Source of the DNA: Propionibacteriaceae bacterium AM104-82
Lineage (GTDB): Bacteria; Actinomycetota; Actinomycetes; Propionibacteriales; Propionibacteriaceae
Direction of reading: 5' to 3'
Length of the DNA stretch: 57,795 nucleotides
Assembly: GCA_027658995.1 (NCBI GenBank)
Contig: JAQDQK010000023.1
Span: 1-57,795 of the forward strand
Below the pieces are notes generated by a model, which saw nothing but the letters and a program-made list of their open reading frames with translations, did no database searches and was not told where the DNA came from. This document shows positions 47,625-57,178 of this stretch, piece after piece. The position numbers and the translations under genes were made by a program. The stretch's first letter is position 1. The number at the start of each line of letters is the position of its first letter.

Positions 47625-48801
47625 GAAGGTCTCCGCACCGCGACCGGCGTGGATCCAGTCGACCATCATCACGGTGGCGGCGCTTGTCCTCGCCTTCGCG
47701 CTCGGCGCGATCGTGATGGTCTTCGCCGACGCAGATGTAGCCTCCAAGTGGGCCTACTTCTTCTCCCGCCCCGGTGACGCGCTCGGCGCCTCCTGGGAGA
47801 AGATCTCGTCGACGTTCTACGCGATGTGGGTCGGCTCGATGGGATCCTGGGTCGCGATCACCGACACCACGGCCGCCGCTGCCCCGCTGATCTGCGCGGG
47901 CCTCGCCGTCGCGATCGCGTTCCGCGCGGGCCTGTTCAACATCGGCGCGCAGGGCCAGTCGATGGTCGGCGCCATGACCGCCGCCTACGCGGGCTTCACC
48001 TTCACGGGCCTGCCGATCTTCATCCACCTCCCGCTCGTCATCATCATCGGCATGCTGGCAGGCGCGGTGTGGGGCGGCATCGTCGGCGTCCTGAAGGCAC
48101 GCACCGGCGCCCACGAGGTCATCCTCACCATCATGATGAACTACATCGCGGTGAACCTGCTCGCCTACCTGATGAAGCAGAAGTGGATGAAGGACCCGGA
48201 CCGCTCCGACCCGATCTCGCCCGTGCTTGAGTGGACGGCGACCATGCCACGCCTCGACGGCACCCGCCTGCACCTCGGATTCTTCATCGCGATCGCCGCG
48301 GCGATCGTGGTGTGGTGGCTGCTGGAGCGCACCAAGTTCGGCGTCCACCTCAAGGCGATCGGCCTGAACCCGAACGCCGCGGCCACCGCAGGCGCAAGCG
48401 TCCCGAACGTGACCATGACGACCATGGCCATCGCAGGCTCCCTCGGCGGCCTCGCCGGCGTCATGATGGTGACCGCCCCCGAGCGCCTCACCGGATTCCC
48501 GCCCCAGATGACCGACAACGTGATCGGAACGCTCGGCTTCGACGCCATCACCGTCGCGCTGCTCGGCCGCTCCAAGCCCATCGGCGTGATCTTCGCAGGC
48601 CTGCTGTTCGGCGCCCTCAAGGCGTCGCGCCGCACCATGATCACGATGGCCGACACCCCAGACAAACTGACCGACCTGATCCAGGCGCTCATCGTGCTGT
48701 TCGTCGCCGCGCCCGCCTTCGTGGCATGGCTGCTGCCGTTCCTCAAGGAACGCAAGGTCCGCAACGAGAACGTCCCGTCCGCGAAGGTGGCCGAAGCATG
48801 A
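47617..48801 (+). CDS. Nucleoside ABC transporter permease 1
   Basis: 394 aa with about ten membrane segments (branched-chain-type permease fold). The conserved GLFNIGAQGQSMVGAM and AGAVWGGIVGVLKARTGAHE mark the YufP/NupP type. ATG 47617, with CAGGAGG upstream, lies inside the ATPase gene. The stop overlaps the next ATG (ATGA). Confidence 0.93.
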   Translation: MSEKVSAPRPAWIQSTIITVAALVLAFALGAIVMVFADADVASKWAYFFSRPGDALGASWEKISSTFYAMWVGSMGSWVAITDTTAAAAPLICAGLAVAIAFRAGLFNIGAQGQSMVGAMTAAYAGFTFTGLPIFIHLPLVIIIGMLAGAVWGGIVGVLKARTGAHEVILTIMMNYIAVNLLAYLMKQKWMKDPDRSDPISPVLEWTATMPRLDGTRLHLGFFIAIAAAIVVWWLLERTKFGVHLKAIGLNPNAAATAGASVPNVTMTTMAIAGSLGGLAGVMMVTAPERLTGFPPQMTDNVIGTLGFDAITVALLGRSKPIGVIFAGLLFGALKASRRTMITMADTPDKLTDLIQALIVLFVAAPAFVAWLLPFLKERKVRNENVPSAKVAEA

Positions 48802-50093
48802 GCACCGAAACGACCGTCATCGACCTGCCAGAGGTGCGCAGGGTCGAGTCGCCACAGGCCCGCAACCAGCGCATCTCGACGGGCGTGCTCGTCACCGTGC
48901 TCGGCATCGCGCTGCTGATCATGGCCTTCACCGTCCACAAGGACGCCGCCATCGCGCTGTCCAACCTGCTCGACGACGTGCAACTGCCGACGCTGCAACT
49001 GCCGGGCACCGCGACCGTGCTCGGCTGCGCCGTGCTGGTGATCGCCGCGGGAGTCGGCTACCTCAGCGGGCGGCTCAGCAAGAACCTGCGCACCGTCGCG
49101 GCCATCGTCGCGGGCATCGGCATTCTCGTCGGCTTCATCGCTTGGGCCGGCGCCAGCTCGGACAGCCCGTTCACGCTGTCGATGCAGTTGCAGCTCACCC
49201 TCGAGTACGCCACGCCGCTGGTGTTCGGCGTGCTTGCCGGCGTCCTCGCAGAGCGCGCGGGCGTGGTCAACATCGCCATCGAGGGCATGTTCCTGACCGC
49301 CGCCTTTGCGGCGGCGCTGACCTACTCGCTGACCAAGAGCACCTTCGCGGCCCTGATCGGCGCTGCGCTCGCCGGCCTCATGATGGCGGGCGTGCTGGCC
49401 CTGTTCACGCTGCGCTACCTGGTTGAGCACGTCATCATCGGCGTCGTGATCAACGTGCTGGCAGCCGGCCTGACCGGCTACATCTACCAGCAGTTGGTCG
49501 CGAAGGACCAGGCCACCTACAACAGCGTCAAGGCCATGCAGCCCATCAAGATCCCGGTGCTGAGCGAGATCCCGTTCTTCGGGCCGCTGCTGTTCCAGCA
49601 GCGCCTGCTGACGTACCTTGCGTTCATCTCGATCTTCATCGTGTGGTTCCTGCTGTTCCGCACCAAGTGGGGACTCAGGGTCCGCGCGGTCGGCGAGCAC
49701 CCGCACGCGGCAGACACCGTCGGCATCAACGTGATCTGGACCAAGGCCTCCGCGGTGCTGCTCGGCGGCATCTTCGCGGGCCTCGGCGGCGCCTACTTCA
49801 CGCTCGGCTCGGTCGGCGCGTATCAGGACAACAACCCGACGGCGGGCAACGGCTTCATCGCGCTCGCCGCGGTCATCATGGGCCGCTGGCATCCGCTGCT
49901 CGGCGCCGCGACCGCCCTGTTCTTCGGCTTCGCCCGGGCGCTGGCCCAGACGACCAAGGGCATGGCCCTGCCGATCCCCAGCGACTTCATCGAGATGCTG
50001 CCCTACCTGGCAACCATCGTCGCCGTCGCGGGCCTCGTCGGCCGGGTGCGGGCACCCGCCGCCGACGGTGCCCACTTCGTGAAGAGCCACTGA
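48798..50093 (+). CDS. Nucleoside ABC transporter permease 2
   Basis: 431 aa. An N-terminal cytoplasmic stretch and extra hydrophobic segments precede the NupQ-type fold with ERAGVVNIAIEGMFLTAAF. It forms the channel with permease 1. Its TGA overlaps the ATG of cdd by one base, tying uptake directly to cytidine deamination. Confidence 0.93.
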   Translation: MSTETTVIDLPEVRRVESPQARNQRISTGVLVTVLGIALLIMAFTVHKDAAIALSNLLDDVQLPTLQLPGTATVLGCAVLVIAAGVGYLSGRLSKNLRTVAAIVAGIGILVGFIAWAGASSDSPFTLSMQLQLTLEYATPLVFGVLAGVLAERAGVVNIAIEGMFLTAAFAAALTYSLTKSTFAALIGAALAGLMMAGVLALFTLRYLVEHVIIGVVINVLAAGLTGYIYQQLVAKDQATYNSVKAMQPIKIPVLSEIPFFGPLLFQQRLLTYLAFISIFIVWFLLFRTKWGLRVRAVGEHPHAADTVGINVIWTKASAVLLGGIFAGLGGAYFTLGSVGAYQDNNPTAGNGFIALAAVIMGRWHPLLGAATALFFGFARALAQTTKGMALPIPSDFIEMLPYLATIVAVAGLVGRVRAPAADGAHFVKSH

Positions 50094-50479
50094 TGGTCAT
50101 CGACTGGGAGGCTCTGAAGGCCGAGGCGGACGCCGTCGCGGGGCGCGCCTACGCCCCGTACTCCAACTACCAGGTCGGCGCGGCGGCGCTCGTCGACGAC
50201 GGCCGGGTCGTGGTGGGCTGCAACGTGGAGAACGCCGGCTACGGCGTCACGCTGTGCGCCGAATGCGGGCTGGTCTCGACGCTGATCGCCACCGGCGGAG
50301 GCCGGCTCGTGGCGTTCACCTGCGTCAACGGGAAGGGCGAGATCATCACGCCATGCGGGCGGTGCCGCCAACTGCTCTTCGAGCACGGCGGGCGCGAGTT
50401 GGTGCTGCAGACCCCCGACGGGCTGCGCACCATGGACGAGATGCTGCCGCAGGCCTTCGGGCCGGACGACCTGGCCTGA
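50093..50479 (+). CDS. cdd: Cytidine deaminase
   Basis: 128 aa. Converts cytidine and deoxycytidine to uridine forms. Zinc ligands are Cys55 (in CAEC, with catalytic Glu57), Cys88 and Cys91 (PCGRC); the substrate motif is NVENAGYG. It is coupled to the permease gene by a TGATG overlap. Confidence 0.96.
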   Translation: MVIDWEALKAEADAVAGRAYAPYSNYQVGAAALVDDGRVVVGCNVENAGYGVTLCAECGLVSTLIATGGGRLVAFTCVNGKGEIITPCGRCRQLLFEHGGRELVLQTPDGLRTMDEMLPQAFGPDDLA

Positions 50480-50512
50480 TACCGGCGACCTGACAGCCCT
50501 CGGCACGCCCAC

Positions 50513-50518
50513 TAGATT
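50513..50518 (+). promoter_or_regulatory. -10 element of the adenosine deaminase gene, leaderless start
   Basis: TAGATT ends six bases before ATG 50525, so this gene can be transcribed separately from cdd. Confidence 0.45.
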
Positions 50519-50524
50519 GTCCCC

Positions 50525-51601
50525 ATGCTGACTGCCGACGTGATCCGTAAGCTCCCGAAGGTCGCGCTGCACGACCACCTCGACGGCGGGCTGCGCCCCT
50601 CCACCGTGATCGAGCACTGCGCGGAGGTCGGGCACGAACTGCCCTCCACCGACCCGGAGCGGCTCGGCGCCTGGTTCTACGAGGCGGCCGACTCCGGCTC
50701 GCTGGTGCGCTACCTGGAGACCTTCGAGCACACGGTCGCCGCGATGCAGACGGCAGAGCACCTGCGAAGGGTCGCCCGCGAGTTCGTCGTCGACCAGGCA
50801 GCCGACGGCGTCGTCTACGCGGAGGCGCGCTGGGCGCCCGAGCAGCACCTGCGCCTCGGCCTGACCCCGGAGGCCGCCGTCGAGGCGGTCCGCGACGGGC
50901 TCGCAGAGGGAATGCGCGAGGCGGCGGGGCAGGGCAACAAGATCGTGGCCAGGCAGATCGTCACGTCGATGCGGCACGCGGAGCCGACGCTGCAGATCGC
51001 CGAACTGGCGCTCGCCTACCGCGACGACTCGGTGTGCGGGTTCGACATCGCCGGCGCCGAGGACGGCTTCCCGCCGTCGCGCTTCGAGCCCGCATTCGAC
51101 TTCCTCAAGCGCAACAACATGTTCTTCACCATCCACGCGGGGGAGGCCTTCGGGCTGCCGTCGATCTGGGAGGCCGTGCAGGTGTGCGGCGCGAACCGGC
51201 TCGGGCACGGCGTGCGGATCGTGGAGGACATCGAGATCCAGGACGGCTCGGCCCGGCTCGGGCGGCTGGCGGGCTACGTGCGCGACGCGCGGATCGCGCT
51301 GGAGGTCGCGCCGTCGTCGAACCTGCAGACCGGGATCGCCACCGAGATGAAGGATCATCCGGTCGAACTGCTCAAGGACCTCGGCTTCAACGTCACCATC
51401 AACTGCGACAACCGGTTGATGAGCGCCACCACCATGACGCGCGAGTACGAGCGCCTCGTGGAGACCTTCAACTGGGACCTGGACGACATCGAGTTGACCA
51501 CCATCAACGCGATGCGCGCGGCCTTCCTGCCGCACGACCAGCGCGAGTCGATCGTGCGCGAGGTGATCCGCCCCGCCTACGACGCGGCCCGTGCGCTCTG
51601 A
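50525..51601 (+). CDS. add: Adenosine deaminase
   Basis: 358 aa. Converts adenosine to inosine in the cytosol. Zinc and catalytic residues are visible in LHDHLDGGLRP (two His), FTIHAGE (His and Glu) and NRLGHGVR; the usual Asp-Asp region reads INCDNRLMS, as in the actinobacterial subgroup. It follows cdd by 45 bases with its own -10 element and completes a nucleoside salvage cluster. Confidence 0.94.
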   Translation: MLTADVIRKLPKVALHDHLDGGLRPSTVIEHCAEVGHELPSTDPERLGAWFYEAADSGSLVRYLETFEHTVAAMQTAEHLRRVAREFVVDQAADGVVYAEARWAPEQHLRLGLTPEAAVEAVRDGLAEGMREAAGQGNKIVARQIVTSMRHAEPTLQIAELALAYRDDSVCGFDIAGAEDGFPPSRFEPAFDFLKRNNMFFTIHAGEAFGLPSIWEAVQVCGANRLGHGVRIVEDIEIQDGSARLGRLAGYVRDARIALEVAPSSNLQTGIATEMKDHPVELLKDLGFNVTINCDNRLMSATTMTREYERLVETFNWDLDDIELTTINAMRAAFLPHDQRESIVREVIRPAYDAARAL

Positions 51602-51602
51602 G

Positions 51603-52496
51603 ATGCGCCCGATCGTCCCCGCCCCGGACGCCTCGTCGCGGCGGATCAGCCTGCGCCGCAGGCAGCCGGGCGGCGCGCTGAGCGACGTCGTCGGGCACCT
51701 GGTGGCCGCCAACCACGAGTGGCTTGTGGTGCTCCCGGAGGACCGCGGCGCGGTGTGGGTGCCGCGCGCCGAGGTCGAGACGATCAGGGAGGTGCCCGAG
51801 CGGGTCGTGCTGCCCGCCTCCAGCGCCGAGCCCCTCGAGCGGGCCCTCGACCCCACCTGGCCGGGGCTGCGGCGTGCCCGCCTCGGTGGCTGGCTGCTGC
51901 GGCAGGGCAGGGGCGTCACGGGTCGCGCCAACTCGGTGCTCGCCGTCGGCGACCCCGAGGTGCCGTTCGAGGAGGCCCTTTCGCTGGCGCGGGAGTGGTA
52001 CGAGGGCCCCGTGACCCTGCAGGCGGTCGTCGGAGGCAGGCGGGCCGCCGAGGCGCTGGCCGCCGGTTTCGTGGCAGCCAAGCCCACCATCGTGATGACC
52101 CGCCCCGCGGCGGACCCGCCGGCGGTCGACGAAGAGGTCGTCGGGGATGGCTCCCCGGATGAGGCGTGGCGCTCAATCTGTGGCGTCTCGGGAGACCGGC
52201 TCGCGGAGGTGACGGTTGCGCCCGCCAGGTACCTGCGCCTGGGTGATCGGGCCGCGGGCCGCGTCGCGCTGGCGGGGCAGTGGGCCGTCCTGACGTGCGT
52301 CGAGGTCGTCGAGGGGGAGCGGGGCCGTGGCCTCGGCCGTCGGATCACGCGGGCGCTGCTGGCAGAGGCCGCGCGGCTGGGCGCCAAGCATGTGGCGCTG
52401 CAGGTCGAGGAGAGCAACGCGGTCGCGATCGCCCTGTACGACTCCGAAGGCTTCGAGGAGCACCACCGCTACTGCTACCTGACGCGGGCCGACTGA
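51603..52496 (+). CDS. GNAT-family acetyltransferase
   Basis: About 297 aa. The N-terminal 60 residues form a small beta domain (RRISLRRRQPGGALSDVVGHL), often found ahead of actinobacterial GNAT domains. The C-terminal GNAT domain has the acetyl-CoA loop VVEGERGRGLGRRITRALL and ends EESNAVAIALYDSEGFEEHHRYCYL. The substrate is unknown. The start is uncertain: ATG 51603 is one base after the add stop, and GTG 51591 lies inside add; neither has a ribosome site. Confidence 0.85.
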   Translation: MRPIVPAPDASSRRISLRRRQPGGALSDVVGHLVAANHEWLVVLPEDRGAVWVPRAEVETIREVPERVVLPASSAEPLERALDPTWPGLRRARLGGWLLRQGRGVTGRANSVLAVGDPEVPFEEALSLAREWYEGPVTLQAVVGGRRAAEALAAGFVAAKPTIVMTRPAADPPAVDEEVVGDGSPDEAWRSICGVSGDRLAEVTVAPARYLRLGDRAAGRVALAGQWAVLTCVEVVEGERGRGLGRRITRALLAEAARLGAKHVALQVEESNAVAIALYDSEGFEEHHRYCYLTRAD

Positions 52497-52498
52497 CG

Positions 52499-52540
52499 CT
52501 GGTTGAGCCGGGCGCAGCCGCAGCGCGCGTCGAAACCCGG
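52499..52540. repeat. REP-like element (GGTTGAGC...GTCGAAACC)
   Basis: The stretch begins TGGTTGAGCC and ends GTCGAAACCC, with a GC-rich core. Sequences of this form recur between convergent genes in many actinobacterial genomes. Only one copy was seen in the window. Confidence 0.5.
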
Positions 52541-52544
52541 GCGC

Positions 52545-53192
52545 TCAGACGCGTTCGGCGAAGACGACCAGGTTCGGCTGGTCGGCGAGCGGGACGCGCG
52601 GGTCGATCAGGCAGGTCAGGACCACCAGGTCCGAGGAACCCTCCGACCAGATCCTGGCGTCGTCCGAGGTGGCCGCCCGTGCCTGGACCTCGACGGCAGT
52701 GACGACGTAGCGCACCGCGCCGAGCAGCACCGGGTCGCCGGGGGAGATCCGCACCGACGGGGCCTCCGCGGAGCCCTCCCGGTCAGCAAGCGCGTTGCCC
52801 GGCCCGTTGCCGCCGCGCACCGAGTGCATCGCGGCGACCACGGTGCCGGAGGCGGGGTCGTCCGGGTCGCCGAAGTCCCGGTAGAGGTAGGCGTCGGTCA
52901 GGCTCGGGGGATTGATCACCCCGCCGACCGTCACGGCGGAGCGCAGCGGCACGCGTAGCCCCTGCGCGGGGGCCTCGAAGACGCCTCCGGTGTCGCGGGC
53001 CGACACCTCCTCGTCGCTCGGCAGGTCGACGGGGATCTGGCGCCCCGCGAGGTCGACGGGCGCGTCGGGCGACACCAAGGGGGACCAGGTCAGCCAGCGC
53101 AGTCCGAGCAGGACCGCGACCGTGGCGGCCGCGACCGAGAACAGCGTCCATCCGACGCCGATCCCGGAGCGGCCGCCCCGGCGGATGGTCAC
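52545..53192 (-). CDS. Class F-like sortase
   Basis: 215 aa. One N-terminal membrane segment (about residues 13-35) anchors an extracellular sortase domain. The catalytic His123 is in MHSVRGG, Cys194 in VVLTCLID and the probable Arg199 just after it. Sortases of this class join surface proteins to the cell wall or to other targets. GTG 53192 overlaps the stop of the DUF5979-repeat gene (GTGA), so the two were co-transcribed and the repeat protein is the natural substrate. Confidence 0.88.
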   Translation of the reverse strand: MTIRRGGRSGIGVGWTLFSVAAATVAVLLGLRWLTWSPLVSPDAPVDLAGRQIPVDLPSDEEVSARDTGGVFEAPAQGLRVPLRSAVTVGGVINPPSLTDAYLYRDFGDPDDPASGTVVAAMHSVRGGNGPGNALADREGSAEAPSVRISPGDPVLLGAVRYVVTAVEVQARAATSDDARIWSEGSSDLVVLTCLIDPRVPLADQPNLVVFAERV

Positions 53193-54859
53193 GCGCCGCG
53201 GCGGCGGCGCGCCATCATGAGACCGGCGACCGCTGCGGAGGCTGCGACGGCTGCTCCGATCAGCGGTCCAAAGGGACGGTCTCCGCCCACCCCAGCGCCC
53301 GTCTGCGCGTCCGGCCCCTGGGGGGTGGGGGCGGGCGTGGGCGTTGAGGGTGAGGTCTTGAAGGTGTTGATCACCGTGAAGCCGGCGTCGTCTCCGACCA
53401 CGACCCGCTCCGGGCTGATCCGGCTCTCGTCGGCCCCGCCCGTCTCGGTCTCGGTCGCGGTGCAGGTGGCGCCCCGCGGCAGGTCGGAGATCACGGCGTC
53501 GAGCCCGCCCGCGCGCGACAGGGTGACCCGCCCGCCGTCCGGAAGGTCGATGGCCTTCGGCTCACCGTCGACGTCGACGCTGCACTCGAGGCTCACCACG
53601 AAGGTCGCGTCGCCGGGGACGGACGCGGCGCCCGGCCCCTCGAGGAGCTTGTGGATCGCCACCTCGCCCAGGTCGAAGTGGTTGACGACCTCGATGCGGG
53701 CGGCCGCCTCGGGGCTCAGCTCCACCGTGTCTGCGGGCGAGAACTCGACGCTGGTGGCGCCGCCGCTGACCGGCTCGGCCAGCGAGCAGGTCGCGTCGGC
53801 CCACAGGTCGGTGATCCGCGCCTCGTAGCCGTGCTCGCCGCCGAAGGGCAGCGAGTCGTGCCACACCTCACGGCCCGAGTCGTCGACGCAGGTCACGTCG
53901 ACCAGGAAGGCGTCGGTGCTGTAGGTCTCGGCGCCGGGGCCGGTGACGACCTTCCCGATGGCCAACTCGGAGGTGCGGAACGCGTTGCGGAACACGACCG
54001 CGTTGGTCGCGGCGCCCTCCACGTCTGCGATCAGCACGCCCTCGGCGGTGGTGCCGTCGGCCTCCACCTCCGCGTCCTGCGCCCGCCAGGTGCTCTCGAC
54101 GGAGGCTTGGTTGGCGGCAGCGTCCTCGGTGATCTCGCACGCGGTGCCGGCGACGAGCCCGGTGAGGGTGCGCAACTCCCCGTCAGACAGGAAGACGCGC
54201 ATCGGCTCACCCGCGGTGAAGCCCTCCGCCACGACCGGAGCGTCGAGGTAATGGCAGGCCACCGTGAAGCCGAACGGCCCGTGGTCGACCGGCTCGCCCG
54301 CGGCGTCCAGCGCGGAGGTCGTGACGACCTTGCTCACCTCGAGGGAGGCAGCGTCGAACGTGTTGGTCACGGTGATCCGGGCGGCCTCGTCACCGACGGT
54401 GATCCGCTCGGGGGCGATCGTGGTGGCGGCCGCCCCGCCGTTGTCCGGCTCCGTGAGGGTGCACTCGGCGCCGACGGGCAGTTCGTCGAACGTGGCCGAC
54501 AGCCCGGTGGCGGGGGAGATGGTGCGCAGCCCGTCGTCGTCGAGGGCGACGGGGAGCCGTTCGCCGTCGACGTCGGCCTCGCACGCCAACTGCAGCGTGA
54601 ACTGCGTGTCGGGGTGCAGGAACTCCGCGCCGGTGCCGTCGATCACCTTGGTCACCTCGACCGAGCCGACCTCGAACGTGTTGGTCACCGTGACGGTGGC
54701 AGGCGTCTCGGGGTCGAGCGTGACGGGCCCCTCGGGGGAGAAGCCCACGCGGGTGGCGCCTCCGGTGATCGGCTCCGTGACGGTGCAGGTCGCGTCGGCC
54801 CACAGCCGCTCGATCGTCGCGCTCATGCCGTGCTCGCCGCCGAAGGGCAGCTCGCCGTC
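53189..54859 (-). pseudogene. DUF5979-repeat surface protein, C-terminal fragment
   Basis: The continuation, in the same frame, of the next fragment after a TAG at 54860-54862. It could be translated alone from ATG 54826 (545 aa). It contains the rest of one C-type domain, then B, A, C and B domains of about 100 residues, each with cysteine pairs and a VTNTF- or VVNHF-like end. The tail is a Pro/Thr linker, the sequence DAQTG, a hydrophobic segment (FGPLIGAAVAASAAVAGLMM) and ARRRRGA. This is a cell-wall sorting signal layout, but the LPXTG/LAXTG motif has lost its first residue. Confidence 0.75.
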
Positions 54860-57178
54860 CTACACGACGCGGTCCTCGGCATCGACGCAGGCGACGGCGA
54901 CGGTGAAGGCGTCGGGGGAGTAGCGCTCGGCGCCGGGACCGGTGACGACCTTGTCGATCGTCAGCTCGGACGTGAGCATCTCGTTGCGGTAGGCCACCGA
55001 GTTGGCGCTCTGGCCATCGATGTCCGCCGCCAGCGTCCCTTCGGTGGTATGTCCATCCACCACGCTGGCGACGGACCCGGTGGTCCACGTCGCGCTGACG
55101 GAGGCGACGTGCGGCGCCTCCTGCTCGCTCACCCGGCACGAGGTGCCGGTCGCAAGGCCCGTGAGGGTCGTGCTCTGCCCGTGGCCGAGGCTCACGCGCA
55201 TCTCCTCGCCCGCGGTGAACCCGGCCGCGACGACGTCGCGCCCCTGGAACGTGCAGGCGACGGAGAAGTCGAAGGTGCCGTGGTCGATGGGCTCGCCGTT
55301 GGCGTCGAGCGCCGGGGAGGCGACCGACTTGGTCAGCGTCAGCGACGCCGCCGTGAAGGTGTTGACCACCGAGATGTCGACGGGCTCGGCGCCCACCGTC
55401 ACCGTGGCGGGCTCGATGCTCGTCGCGACAGCGCCCCCGGCGTCAGGCTCGGTGAGCGTGCATCGGGCGCCGATCGGGAGGTTGTCGAAGCTGTGCTCGA
55501 GCATGGTGGCCTTCGACAGCGTGACGCGGCCGTCGTCGGGCAGCGGCACGTCGACCTCGGTGCCGTCGACGTCCGCGACGCAGGCGAGCTGCACCTCGAA
55601 CTCGTTGACGGCGTCGATCAGGTCCGCGCCGTCGCCGTCGAGGGTCTTGGCGACCCGCACGGAACCGACGTCGAAGGAGTTGCTGACGGTGACCGTCGAG
55701 GTCTCGCCGGGAACCAGGGTGAGCGTGCCGTCGCCGGGGGCGAAGGTCGTCGCGGTGGCTCCGCCGGTGCGGGGCTCCGTGACGGTGCACGTCGCGTCGG
55801 CCCAGAGGCCTTCGATGGTGTGGGTCAGGCCGTGCTCGCCGCCCAGCGTGATGTCGTCGTTCCAGACCTCGCGGCCGGATGGGTCGACGCATGCGACGTT
55901 GAGGCTGAACTCGCCGCCGCCGTACAGCTCGGCGCCGTCCCCGATGACCAGCTTGGTCAGGGCCAGCTTGGAGGTGAGGAACGCGTTGGCGAAGTCGAGG
56001 CTGTTCTCGCCGCTGGCGAGCTGCCCGTTCGCCGCCCCGGTGCCGGAGGCGATCTCGTCCTCGCCCGCGGTCCACTGGTAGCTGACCGTCTCCAGGTTGT
56101 CGGGGGTGGCCTCGGTGACGGTGCACGCGGCGCCCGCGGGCAGGCCCGTGAGGGTGCGGTTTTCGGCGTTGCCGAGCGTGAACTTCATGGGCTTACCCGC
56201 CTCGAAGCCCTCCGCGGTGACGGGGGAGCCGAGGAAGGTGCAGGTGGCGGTGAAGTCGAAGGTGCCGTGGTCGAGCGCGGTGCCTTCCTGATCCTTGGCG
56301 CTCTGCGTGACGCGCTTGGCCACCTTGAGGGACGCCAGGTCGTAGCGGTTGGTTGCCGTGATGGTCGCGGCCGTAGCGGCGTCGCGCTTGTTGACGATCA
56401 CCGTGGTCGCCTGGAAGCCGGAGGCCCCGGAGGCGGAGGTGTCCTCGCCGACAGTGCAGCTTGAGCCCCACGGGATGTCGCCGACGGTGACGGGCTCGCC
56501 CGCCCCGAGCGACACCTTGGCGCGCTCGCCGAGGGTGACGGCCTCGCCGACCGAGGTGCAGGCGAGCGTCAGATCGAAGCGGTCGGGGGCGAAGGCGCTG
56601 CCCTCACCGGTGACCAGCTTCTCGATCGTGACGGGCGCGACCGCCAGCGCGACGCCCACCTTGTTCGCCTCGTTGCGGCGCACGTGTTCGGCCTTGTCGC
56701 CGTTGCGGGCTGTCGCCGACTGGGCGATGTTGTTCCAGGCGATGGTGTCGCCGTCGACCGTCGGGGACTGCGCCGGGGTCGTGGTGGTGATGTCGGCGAC
56801 GATGGTGCCGAGCGGCCTGAGCGGCTGGTCGGCGAGGTGGAAGGTGAACCTCAGGCCCTGTGCCTCCTCGGGGAGCGGCACGGTCCAGCCGTTTTCCGGG
56901 TTGGCCTTCTGGCCGACCGACTTCCAGTTGTTGGTGGTGCAGGTGGGGGTGGCGTTGAGGTCGTCGCCGCACAGGTCGGGGTTGCTGCTCCAGTCGACGG
57001 AGATGGAGCTGACGGTGCCCTCGACGCTGCCGACGAAGGTGACCTGCTTGGGGATCGGGCGCCACTTGGAGCCGCGCGGGCTGCCGGTGATGACGCCCGC
57101 GTCGCCGATCGCGGGGAGCTGATCGAGCGCGGTGACCTTCTCGAGCGGCAGGTTGCCGATGTTGGTCCAGCGCAGGCG
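54860..57178 (-). pseudogene. DUF5979-repeat surface protein, middle fragment
   Basis: Open in one frame from just after a TGA at 57179-57181 to a TAG at 54860-54862. The first part (RLRWTNIGNLPLEKVTAL onward) is a beta-sandwich region with its own cysteine pair. From VTIEKLVTGEG the DUF5979 domains begin: B, then A-C-B, then A and most of C. The frame has no obvious start of its own; a GTG at 56881 exists but sits in mid-domain. This supports one original gene rather than two. Confidence 0.75.
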
